Part shown: positions 7,739-14,811 of the stretch, piece by piece
Layout: the number at the start of each line of letters is the position of its first letter
Position numbering within the stretch: the first letter of the stretch is position 1
Assembly (NCBI GenBank): GCA_903842475.1
Contig: CAIMMA010000294.1
Span: 1 to 18,982, forward strand
Reading direction: 5' to 3'
DNA length: 18,982 nucleotides
From: an uncultured bacterium
GTDB lineage: Bacteria; Desulfobacterota; Desulfobulbia; Desulfobulbales; Desulfobulbaceae
The notes under the pieces: model-generated
What the model was told of the DNA's origin: nothing
What the model saw: the letters and a program-made list of their open reading frames with translations, nothing else
Database searches by the model: none
Program-made: the position numbers and the translations under genes

Positions 7739-7747
7739 TCAAACCGC

Positions 7748-7783
7748 CCGGCAGTGTCGAAACTGAGACTGCCGGTTGTTTTT
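7748..7783 (+). terminator. rho-independent terminator of the universal stress gene
   Basis: CCGGCAGT (7748-7755) pairs with ACTGCCGG (7768-7775) around a 12-base loop and is followed by TTGTTTTT. It begins 10 bases after the stop codon. Confidence 0.88.
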
Positions 7784-8279
7784 CCAATTCCGTTTATTCA
7801 AGGGAACACGCGCCGAACAACGGCATGTCGTCTATCCCCTTGTCTTTCAAGAGAATCCCCACACAAGCTCTGGACACAGTGGCTTTGCTTGTACCCGACA
7901 AGCCTTAAATATAATGGGGACTGGTACCTGATTATTTGGTATATACCCAAACATGGTTCCGGGATATACAGGGTTAGCCCACCCGTGATCGTTAGCCCCT
8001 GCACCGATTCGGAATACTTCCAGCGATTTTTACATCTTCAACGTTGAATTATCGGCAATAGACTGTTTCGCGCCAAAACCAGTCGGCTTAAAAATGGGAA
8101 CGCCTACACACGCAAAACACGGCAGAAACTGCCTTGATCGCTGATCCCGAGGCGATCGGGATTCATTTGGGTGGCACCATCCCAGCACCCATAGTGATTC
8201 GACTCTTTTTATATTGAAATACTCCAACGCTCCCTACAAAAAATCGTAATTATAATAACATGACGCTATTTCCGTAACG
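7784..8279. other. non-coding stretch with clustered hairpins upstream of the aminomutase gene
   Basis: Roughly 500 bp without a believable gene: the ORFs here (97, 68 and 65 codons) overlap each other, lack ribosome sites and look like chance frames. It contains a TATAAT box at 7910-7915 without a good -35 element, perfect palindromes GGTATATACC (7938-7947) and TTCAACGTTGAA (8037-8048), and three consecutive small hairpins: GGCAG/CTGCC (8121-8133), ATCCCGA/TCGGGAT (8144-8162) and TGGGTG/CACCCA (8168-8191). CTTTTT follows at about 8205. A second TATAAT at 8251-8256 lies 23 bases before the aminomutase start. Confidence 0.5.
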
Positions 8280-9329
8280 ATGCTCTCCCGCCCCCCCCTA
8301 ACCCACCCGCTGATAACCACTCCGGAACAACTTGCCCAGGCTCTTGACATTCCTCTGGCACCGCTCAAAACTGTCCACGCAGTCTATCCCCTCAGGATCA
8401 GCGCCTATTACCTGGAGCTGATAAAAAAAACCGGCCTGCCCCTCTGGAAACAGGCCGTCCCGGAGCTCCGCGAACTTGAGGATTCCACAGGATTAATCGA
8501 TCCTCTTGATGAAGAAAATCTCAGTCCTGTTCCCTTTTTGGTGCATAAATATCCCGACCGCGCCCTTTTTCTGGTTTGCAATGAGTGCGCAATGTACTGC
8601 CGATTTTGTACCCGCAAGCGAAAAGTCGGTAGACCCGAAATGATGATCAATGACCGCACCATTGCCGCCGGTCTTGACTATTTAGCTAAAACACCAGCCA
8701 TTACCGACGTGCTTATCTCCGGTGGCGACCCGCTCATGCTCAGCGACCGTCGCCTGGAAGGTATTCTCAAAGCTTTGCGGGCCATCCCCTCCATCGCCAC
8801 CATCCGCATCGGCACCAGAATTCCCTGCACCTTGCCCATGCGAGTCACGCCCAAACTTGCGGCCATGCTGAAAAAATACCACCCTTTGTATATCAACACC
8901 CACTTCAATCATCCTGCCGAAATTACCGTGGAATCCACCTTGGCCTGCCGCCGCTTGGCCGATGCCGGAATCCCTTTGGGGTGCCAAACCGTACTCCTTC
9001 GAGGCGTCAACGATTCACCTGAAATCATTAGTCAATTAATGAAACGGCTGCTCGAAATACGGGTGAAACCTTATTATCTTTTCCAAGCGGATCTGACCCG
9101 GGGAACATCGCATTTCCGCACCACTATTGATACCGGACTGGATATTATGCAGCACCTTATTGGTTACATCAGCGGCATGGCGGTGCCAACCTATGCCCTC
9201 GATGCCCCCGGCGGTGGAGGGAAAATACCGCTCACTCCCGATTACCTCAAAACGCTCGGGGAAACTTTAGAGTTCAAGACCTATCTTGGGTTACCGTGCT
9301 CTTACCCCAACACAATTTCGCCGTTATAA
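8280..9329 (+). CDS. KamA-family radical SAM aminomutase (lysine 2,3-aminomutase-like)
   Basis: Radical SAM/PLP enzyme predicted to move the alpha-amino group of L-lysine to the beta carbon. The iron-sulfur motif C103-x3-C107-x2-C110 is present. The two Asp that bind the lysine side amine in clostridial lysine 2,3-aminomutase (D293, D330) correspond to D271 and D308, the PLP lysine (K337) to K315 in GGGGK, and R134 to R112; all spacings match the clostridial enzyme exactly. At 349 residues it is about 65 shorter than that enzyme, mainly missing the C-terminal zinc/dimer segment, and thus has the size of EpmB, but the DAPGGGGK motif is that of aminomutases and not of EpmB. No beta-lysine acetyltransferase (AblB) or EpmA gene is nearby, so the fate of the product is open. 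No ribosome site precedes the ATG, and a TATAAT box lies only 23 bases upstream, so the leader may be very short. Confidence 0.85.
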   Translation: MLSRPPLTHPLITTPEQLAQALDIPLAPLKTVHAVYPLRISAYYLELIKKTGLPLWKQAVPELRELEDSTGLIDPLDEENLSPVPFLVHKYPDRALFLVCNECAMYCRFCTRKRKVGRPEMMINDRTIAAGLDYLAKTPAITDVLISGGDPLMLSDRRLEGILKALRAIPSIATIRIGTRIPCTLPMRVTPKLAAMLKKYHPLYINTHFNHPAEITVESTLACRRLADAGIPLGCQTVLLRGVNDSPEIISQLMKRLLEIRVKPYYLFQADLTRGTSHFRTTIDTGLDIMQHLIGYISGMAVPTYALDAPGGGGKIPLTPDYLKTLGETLEFKTYLGLPCSYPNTISPL

Positions 9330-9348
9330 ATTTTTAAGCGTTAGCCTC

Positions 9349-9376
9349 TTGGATAAATCACCAAAAACGATATATA
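9349..9376 (+). promoter_or_regulatory. weak sigma70 promoter candidate for the HDOD-GGDEF gene
   Basis: TTGGAT (9349-9354), a 16-base spacer and TATATA (9371-9376), each four of six consensus bases. No terminator is visible between the aminomutase stop (9329) and the next gene, so read-through from upstream is equally possible. Confidence 0.25.
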
Positions 9377-9497
9377 CTGAAACAGACAATATTTACGATA
9401 CGGCCTTTTTCCTTGAACATGCGCTGCCAACGAATAACGCGTCCAAGGATCAAATATCCGCTTACCAAAATACTTTCAGGATCAACAGGCGTCAGCA

Positions 9498-11069
9498 ATG
9501 ACCAGGTCACCCGAACAAATACTTGAAACTGTCCTTTCTTCCAAAGAACTACCGACACTTCCTGTCATTGCCTCCAAACTCCTTCAGCTTACCGCCCAGG
9601 AAGACACCACCCTCACCGATATCGCCAACCTTATCTCACAAGATATCGCCCTCTCCTCAAAGGTATTGCGAGTTGCCAACTCGGCCTTTTACAGTTTTCC
9701 TCAACAAATAGCCTCCCTGAACCAGGCGGTCTCGATCCTCGGCACGAACGCGGTTCGCAGCCTGGTACTGAGTTTTTCCTTTCTTTCCATGAAAGGTCGC
9801 CATAAACATTCCCTGTTTGATTTTGAACAATTCTGGGAGCGTTCCTTTGTCGAAGCCTCTGCCGCCAAACTGATACTTGAACAGATCGCCAATGCCGATG
9901 CCGAAGAAGCCTTTACCTGCGGCCTGCTGCAAAATATCGGGCAGTTGATCTTTGCGATTACCTTGCACAGCGACTATGACCTGGTCCTGCAAAAAATTGC
10001 CGCCGGCGAGTCAGGGAACGTTTCAGATGAAGAGGGACTGGAGCAGGAAACCATCGGAAGTACGCACTCAATCATTGGATATGAAGTCACCAAGGCCTGG
10101 GGCCTCCCGGAAAGTCTCATTCTGCCCATCAAGTACCACCACCAACCGTTAACCTATAACGGTAACGATCCTCGGCATAAGCAGAATATTCGCGTCGGGT
10201 ATCTGGCGAGTTTGCTCTCCCAGGTTTTCTATTCCGCCACCCCAGAAGTCTACCACAAGCAGTTTCGCAACGAGGCCAAAAAGCTACTGACACTTAAGGT
10301 ATTGGAAATCAACACGATCCTAAAAAAGGTCGACAAGGTCATCGAACAATCCGCGCAATTTTTCGGCATAAAAATCAATCCGATTAAAACAGTGGCCGAG
10401 ATTCTGCAGGAGGCCAATCTTCGCCTCAGCCTCATCAATCTTTCCTATGAAGAAATGAACCGTGAACTCATCAAGTCGAAAATGGAACTTGAGAAACTGA
10501 CCGAAGAGTTAGCGCACAAAAACCGACTTCTGGAAAATCTGGCCAACATTGATGGCCTGACCGAAATTAATAACCACCGATTTTTCCAGAATTTTCTTGA
10601 TTCAGAAATTAATCGATCGATTCGTAACGACCGGACCATTTCACTCCTCCTCGCCGATATCGACCGTTTTAAAAAATTTAACGACACCTATGGACACCAA
10701 ACCGGCGATTTTCTCCTCAAAGAATTTTCTCGGGTTGCGAAAGAGATCATCCGAGAATACGATCTGATCGCACGATATGGTGGAGAGGAGTTCATCTTCG
10801 TACTCCCTGAGACAAACTCAGAGGAAGCGATGGCTGTCGCCGAAAAAATACGTGAAACCATCGCGGATTATCCGTTTGACGACGGCTCTAACACCTATCA
10901 TGTCACCATCAGCATCGGGGTTGCCAGTGCACGTCCCGCGGGAAGTGAGTTTTTAAAGGACGATCTTATCAGCCTTGCCGATGAGGCCTTGTACGAAGCT
11001 AAAAATTCCGGTCGCAACAAGGTTGTTTTATGTACATCTAAAAAGAAAAAGAAATGGTATGCATTCTAA
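9498..11069 (+). CDS. HDOD-GGDEF protein, probable diguanylate cyclase
   Basis: Predicted cytoplasmic signalling protein of 523 residues that makes cyclic di-GMP. Residues about 14-212 form an HDOD domain (a degenerate HD-type fold used for signalling), recognisable from LPTLPVIASKLLQL, the SQDIALSSKVLRVANS segment and KAWGLPESLILPIKYHH. A helical coiled-coil linker of about 310-350 leads into a GGDEF domain. The catalytic motif is GGEEF (428-432), an accepted active form, and the product-inhibition site RxxD (R419-D422) lies exactly five residues before it, so an active and feedback-controlled cyclase is likely. There are no membrane segments. The C terminus ends in a run of lysines. Its start is the first ATG with a weak GGCG site; the neighbouring genes give no hint of its process. 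Confidence 0.92.
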   Translation: MTRSPEQILETVLSSKELPTLPVIASKLLQLTAQEDTTLTDIANLISQDIALSSKVLRVANSAFYSFPQQIASLNQAVSILGTNAVRSLVLSFSFLSMKGRHKHSLFDFEQFWERSFVEASAAKLILEQIANADAEEAFTCGLLQNIGQLIFAITLHSDYDLVLQKIAAGESGNVSDEEGLEQETIGSTHSIIGYEVTKAWGLPESLILPIKYHHQPLTYNGNDPRHKQNIRVGYLASLLSQVFYSATPEVYHKQFRNEAKKLLTLKVLEINTILKKVDKVIEQSAQFFGIKINPIKTVAEILQEANLRLSLINLSYEEMNRELIKSKMELEKLTEELAHKNRLLENLANIDGLTEINNHRFFQNFLDSEINRSIRNDRTISLLLADIDRFKKFNDTYGHQTGDFLLKEFSRVAKEIIREYDLIARYGGEEFIFVLPETNSEEAMAVAEKIRETIADYPFDDGSNTYHVTISIGVASARPAGSEFLKDDLISLADEALYEAKNSGRNKVVLCTSKKKKKWYAF

Positions 11070-11475
11070 TCATCCGCCTGGAGGCGATGCTCCCCTCGGC
11101 CTAACTGACAGAACCAAATTGTCCACAGTGCCGGCATCATATATTTCAAAATAATTCTTTCAAGCAGAGCAAGACAAGTGATTTGTTTGTTCCCGTTGTT
11201 CTGTTACACATTTTCCTTCATGAGAACCCAAGCCCGCGCCAGTCTTAATCGGTTAAAATAAATGGATGTTTTTGCATAGCCACTAATGTACCAATCATCG
11301 TTTGTGATCAACTGGTTTTTCAGATTATAAAATCCATGCGTCATCTACCAATGTGGTCCCAGACGATTTTTTCACCCATTTCCTACCCAAAGCATTGCCT
11401 TTGAATTGGAGATTTTCATTAGTATTCCTACCCATAAATCATTAAATTTTAAAAAAATTACTGACAGGAGATTGT
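11070..11475. other. AT-rich intergenic stretch upstream of the CoA lyase gene
   Basis: About 400 bp with no ORF worth calling and no clear terminator for the cyclase gene. The only signal I support is a promoter-like pair for the next gene at 11302-11331. The last 100 bases before the lyase gene are AT-rich. Confidence 0.6.
11302..11331 (+). promoter_or_regulatory. sigma70 promoter candidate for the CoA lyase gene
   Basis: TTGTGA (11302-11307), an 18-base spacer and TATAAA (11326-11331). A transcript from here would carry a leader of about 140 bases. Confidence 0.4.
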
Positions 11476-12390
11476 ATGAAACCGAGAAGGTCGAATTTAT
11501 CGGTACCAGGGCATATGAAAAAGATGCACAGCAAGGCCTGCGAAAGTGGGGCCGATGTCATCATGCTGGACCTTGAAGATAGTGTACCGCTCGATGAGAA
11601 AAAAAATGCTCGCGACCAGGTGATCGAATCTCTCCTTAGTCTCAATTGGGAGAAAAAAACGGTAACCGTTAGAATTAACGCACTGGACACCCCTTTCGCC
11701 TATCGAGATTTACTGGAGGTGGCCGAGCGTGCTGGTCATGTGATCGATGCCATTGTCATTCCCAAGGTTAATCATCCCGCTGATATCCATTTCGCCGACC
11801 GTATGCTCAATGGAATTGCGATGCAGGCAGAGAGCGCGACAACCATCGATATTGAAGCCTCGATTGAAACTGCCGAAGGATTAATGCGAGCCGCCAAAAT
11901 TTCCCGAGCAAGTAACAGGGTTGCGAGTTTGGTATTTGGCATTGCCGACTACTCAGCTTCCATCGGTGCTAGATTGGTATCGATCTCAGGGCATGGTGAG
12001 AAAGAGGAACAACTGTATCCGGGCCATCGTTGGCATTTTGCTTTGAGCAATATGGTGATGCATGCCAAAGCGCATGGCAAACTGGCCATCGATGCCCCTT
12101 ACGGCAACTTTAAAGACCCAGAAGGATTACGGAAGTCTGCCGTCATGGCATGCGCCTTGGGATGCGATGGCAAGTGGGCCATCCATCCTTCTCAGGTCGA
12201 TATCATCAATGAGATTTTCACCCCATCAAAAGAAGATATCGCCTTAGCGGCCAAGGTGATAGCGGCGAATGCCCAGGCGAAAAGCGAGGGTAAAGGAGCT
12301 ATTGCGGTGGAAGGCCGCATGGTCGACCAGGCCACCGTTCGCATGGCGACCCAATTATGGGAACAGGCGAAATACCTGCAATTAATCTAA
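11476..12390 (+). CDS. mcl: malyl-CoA / beta-methylmalyl-CoA lyase family protein (CitE-like)
   Basis: Magnesium-dependent aldol-type lyase of the HpcH/CitE superfamily, 304 residues. By overall resemblance it is closest to the L-malyl-CoA/beta-methylmalyl-CoA lyases (Mcl), which split malyl-CoA to acetyl-CoA and glyoxylate, or methylmalyl-CoA to propionyl-CoA and glyoxylate. Recognisable parts are LDLEDSVPLDEKKNAR (31-46), VRINALDTP with the active-site Arg R66, IPKVNHP, the metal ligands E131 in ASIETAEG and D158 in FGIADYS, DAPYGNFKD, and the closing GKWAIHPSQ loop. The start has a good AGGAG site at 11465-11469. The exact substrate cannot be read from sequence; a citramalyl-CoA or other CoA-ester lyase is possible. 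It faces the transcarboxylase cluster across a shared terminator, consistent with propionyl-CoA or C4 metabolism. Confidence 0.85.
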   Translation: MKPRRSNLSVPGHMKKMHSKACESGADVIMLDLEDSVPLDEKKNARDQVIESLLSLNWEKKTVTVRINALDTPFAYRDLLEVAERAGHVIDAIVIPKVNHPADIHFADRMLNGIAMQAESATTIDIEASIETAEGLMRAAKISRASNRVASLVFGIADYSASIGARLVSISGHGEKEEQLYPGHRWHFALSNMVMHAKAHGKLAIDAPYGNFKDPEGLRKSAVMACALGCDGKWAIHPSQVDIINEIFTPSKEDIALAAKVIAANAQAKSEGKGAIAVEGRMVDQATVRMATQLWEQAKYLQLI

Positions 12391-12440
12391 AAAATTGACA
12401 TGCTGGTCAGCCTCGCCAGCTTGCTGTGATTTTTAAAAGA

Positions 12441-12476
12441 AAAGGGGGAACACCTGAACGGTGTTCCCCCTTTTTC
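12441..12476. terminator. strong bidirectional terminator between the convergent lyase and oadA genes
   Basis: AAAGGGGGAACACC (12441-12454) pairs perfectly with GGTGTTCCCCCTTT (12460-12473) around a 5-base loop. A T run follows on the plus strand (to 12475) and, because AAAAGAAAA precedes it, on the minus strand too. It ends the lyase transcript and the leftward suc-transcarboxylase transcript. A smaller hairpin GCTGG/CCAGC (12402-12420) lies between the lyase stop and this terminator. Confidence 0.93.
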
Positions 12477-12505
12477 TTTATTTCAACCTACTGAAATCGT
12501 CAATA

Positions 12506-14491
12506 TTAGCCGATTACAGCCAGCACGGTGTCTTTTGCTACAGAGTCACCGGAGCCGAAGTAGAAGGCTTTGACGGTCCCATCGCAGGGTGCGCCCAATG
12601 AATTCTCCATTTTCATGGCCTCAAGAATAACCAAGGGATCGCCGGTCTTAACAGCATCACCGACGTTCACACAGTTTTTGATCACCATGCCAGGCATTGG
12701 AGCCAACAGCGGGGTCCCACCTTCAACAGCCGGAGCAGGAGCAGCGGCTGCTTTAGGTGCGGCAGCGGCAGGAGCCGCAGCGGCCGGAGCAGCAGCAGCG
12801 GCTGCTTTAGGCGCAGCAGCTGCACGCGGAGCTGCAGCAGGCATAGCCATCGGCTGAAATTCACCGGTAGGATCAACTTCAACGCTGAAATATTCACTAT
12901 CAACAAACACGTTGAAGGTACGAATATTCTCAGATTTAGCGGGTGCTGCAGCTTTGGGCTCAACCAATTTGCCGGCTTTGGCCTTGGCAACAAGCTCATC
13001 GCGCTTCTTAACATCATCAAGGGTGATCGGCATAACTTCAGGAGGCGCAGGAGTTACGCCGTATTTCCACTCAAGGAATTTTTTACCGGTGACCGGGTAG
13101 ATTGCATAAAGTACGAGATCGTCGATATCTTTGGCGAGATCGCCGATCTCTTTCTTTGCCTTCTCCATTTCCGGCTCAAGAACCTCGGCAGGACGGCAAG
13201 TAATCGGCTCTTCGCCCCTGGCATAACCTTTGAGGGCTTTTTTCTGTACTTCAGGATTAATCGGTACTGCGGTTTTACCATACAGTCCGTAGCACAGATC
13301 TTTGACCTGACCGGTGATCATCTTATAGCGCTCTTCCGGGGTATCGAACAGAACATTATTAACGGTCTGAATACCAACGATCTGGCTGGTCGGGGTGACC
13401 AAAGGAATCTGGCCCAGATCTTTCCGAACTTTCGGCAACTCAGCAAAAACATCGTCAATTTTGTCGAGCTTATCCATTTCCCGCAGTTGGTTGACCAAGT
13501 TGGACAACATACCACCTGGGGTCTGATGCAGGAGAACGTTGATGTCAATAATCGAACATTTAGAATTATCAAGGAGATGCATGTACTTCGGCATAACCTC
13601 TCTTTCCAGCACTTCGTTGATAGCGAACAGTTTTTTAATATCGAAACCGGTGTCACGATTGGTACCGAGCAAAGACATGACCAGCGGCTCAACAGCAGGA
13701 TGCGCCGTCCGATATGCATAAGGGGTCATACAGGTGTCGATGATATCACATCCGGCTTCGATAGCCTTGAGATGACTCATGGAGGCCATACCAGAGGTGA
13801 AATGGCTATGCAGATGAATCGGAGTTTTGGTAACAGCTTTAAGTGCTTTTACCAGATTGTATGCATCATAAGGGGCAATCAGTCCGGCCATATCTTTGAT
13901 ACAGATGGAATCCGCACCCATATCATCAAGGGCCTTAGCCCGATCGACATAGTATTTTTCGTTATAGACATCGCCGCCAAGACGCGGTTCGGTCAAGGAG
14001 TAACAGATGCAGCCCTGGAAATGCTTTCCGCTCTTTTTGATCTGTTTAACAACGGTCTCAAAATTCCGATAATCGTTGAGGGCATCAAAAGTACGGAAAA
14101 TATCCATACCGTTCTCGGCGGCACGCTCAACAAAGGCGGTGGCGAGATCATCGGCATAATTACGATACCCGACCAGATTCTGCGCCCGAAGCAACATGGA
14201 GAAAGGGGTTTTTTTGATATAACGTTTCAGGGTGCGGAGACGCTCCCATGGGTCTTCATTCAGGAAACGGTGCATCGTGTCGAAGGTGGCACCACCCCAG
14301 GTCTCAATAGCCCAGAAGCCAACCTCATCCATCATTTCTGCTACTGGAATCATGTCCTCTGTGCGCCCGCGGGTGGCGAACAGACTCTGGTGGCCGTCAC
14401 GAAGGCTCAAGTCCATAATCTTGACCGGGTTTTCTGCTGCAGGCCGGTCACTTGCGTAATTCATGGCGGTCATTTTCACTTGGTCGCTCAT
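12506..14491 (-). CDS. oadA: OadA-type pyruvate/oxaloacetate carboxyltransferase (5S) fused to biotin carrier (1.3S)
   Basis: Transfers a carboxyl group between biotin and pyruvate/oxaloacetate. The 661 residues consist of an HMGL-like TIM barrel with LRDGHQS (30-36; metal ligand D32), the carbamylated Lys K199 in CIKDMAG and metal His H226/H228 in HLHSH; a conserved carboxylase region to about 500; an Ala/Pro-rich flexible linker (about 550-595); and a biotinyl domain with AMKME, biotin on K627, 34 residues from the C terminus. In Propionibacterium transcarboxylase the 5S and 1.3S parts are separate chains; here they are one. The neighbours are a 12S-type carboxyltransferase and a small subunit, with no biotin carboxylase and no sodium-pump subunit, so methylmalonyl-CoA:pyruvate transcarboxylase is the likely role. 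The alternative is oxaloacetate decarboxylase alpha or pyruvate carboxylase B with partners elsewhere. The start has AGGAG at 14501-14505. Confidence 0.93.
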   Translation of the reverse strand: MSDQVKMTAMNYASDRPAAENPVKIMDLSLRDGHQSLFATRGRTEDMIPVAEMMDEVGFWAIETWGGATFDTMHRFLNEDPWERLRTLKRYIKKTPFSMLLRAQNLVGYRNYADDLATAFVERAAENGMDIFRTFDALNDYRNFETVVKQIKKSGKHFQGCICYSLTEPRLGGDVYNEKYYVDRAKALDDMGADSICIKDMAGLIAPYDAYNLVKALKAVTKTPIHLHSHFTSGMASMSHLKAIEAGCDIIDTCMTPYAYRTAHPAVEPLVMSLLGTNRDTGFDIKKLFAINEVLEREVMPKYMHLLDNSKCSIIDINVLLHQTPGGMLSNLVNQLREMDKLDKIDDVFAELPKVRKDLGQIPLVTPTSQIVGIQTVNNVLFDTPEERYKMITGQVKDLCYGLYGKTAVPINPEVQKKALKGYARGEEPITCRPAEVLEPEMEKAKKEIGDLAKDIDDLVLYAIYPVTGKKFLEWKYGVTPAPPEVMPITLDDVKKRDELVAKAKAGKLVEPKAAAPAKSENIRTFNVFVDSEYFSVEVDPTGEFQPMAMPAAAPRAAAAPKAAAAAAPAAAAPAAAAPKAAAAPAPAVEGGTPLLAPMPGMVIKNCVNVGDAVKTGDPLVILEAMKMENSLGAPCDGTVKAFYFGSGDSVAKDTVLAVIG

Positions 14492-14555
14492 TGTCAGTTT
14501 CTCCTGTTATACGTTGTATACGTTGTCGTTAAACGTCGAATTGTAGCAAAAGTAC

Positions 14556-14750
14556 TCAGAATGCTTTCATCTGAATAAGCCTGCGGTAATTCATAATATC
14601 CTGACGGCCGGCCATTGCCCAAATACTAGGCCCGGTAACGGCAGGTTTGGCAGCAGCCAGTTGTGCCTGATAGGCTGCTTCCTCTTCTTGCTGCATATAG
14701 GCATTAACAGCTGCAAGTGCCGCGGCCATCTTTTTTTTCACATCTGCCAT
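14556..14750 (-). CDS. 64-residue OadG/MmdD-tail-like small subunit
   Basis: Small gene between the two carboxyltransferase genes, 61 bp after the 12S-type gene and 64 bp before oadA. The protein has an Ala-rich helical N-terminal half (MAAALAAVNAYMQQEEEAAY), a short linker, and a C-terminal motif S-x-W-x-x-A-G-R-x-x-x-M-x-x-R (SIWAMAGRQDIMNYRR). That pattern, as I recall it, is shared with the C-terminal tails of decarboxylase gamma/delta subunits (OadG, MmdD) and the small epsilon subunit MmdE. Unlike OadG/MmdD it has no N-terminal membrane helix. I infer an assembly subunit holding the 12S-like and 5S-1.3S-like proteins together. A GGGGA ribosome site lies about 10 bases before the ATG. 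The real-gene call is firm from position and motif; the function is inferred. Confidence 0.8.
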   Translation of the reverse strand: MADVKKKMAAALAAVNAYMQQEEEAAYQAQLAAAKPAVTGPSIWAMAGRQDIMNYRRLIQMKAF

Positions 14751-14811
14751 TATGTCATCCCCTGAGTCTGTTGGCTATGCACTAAAAAACACAGCCATTC
14801 CATGAAAGTGC

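Noticed and set aside
8030..8227. 65-codon minus-strand ORF in the hairpin-rich stretch
   Set aside because: Its start has no ribosome site and the frame runs through several hairpins; no family recognised. Retained only as non-coding sequence.
9286..9501. 71-codon plus ORF overlapping the end of the aminomutase gene and the start of the cyclase gene
   Set aside because: Overlaps both real genes in another frame and has no ribosome site or motif.
12700..12850. GC-rich repeated triplets resembling a repeat array
   Set aside because: They are the Ala/Pro-rich linker of the biotin carrier region in oadA, a normal flexible swinging-arm hinge.
14508..14525. Tandem 9-bp repeat TATACGTTG x2 just upstream of oadA
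   Set aside because: Too short and only two copies; nothing around it suggests a mobile element or operator.
13487..14578. 363-codon ORF on the plus strand opposite oadA, and several shorter ones opposite the 12S, sucD and sucC genes
   Set aside because: They mirror well-supported genes with conserved motifs, lack ribosome sites and have no recognisable domains; they arise from codon bias of the true strand.
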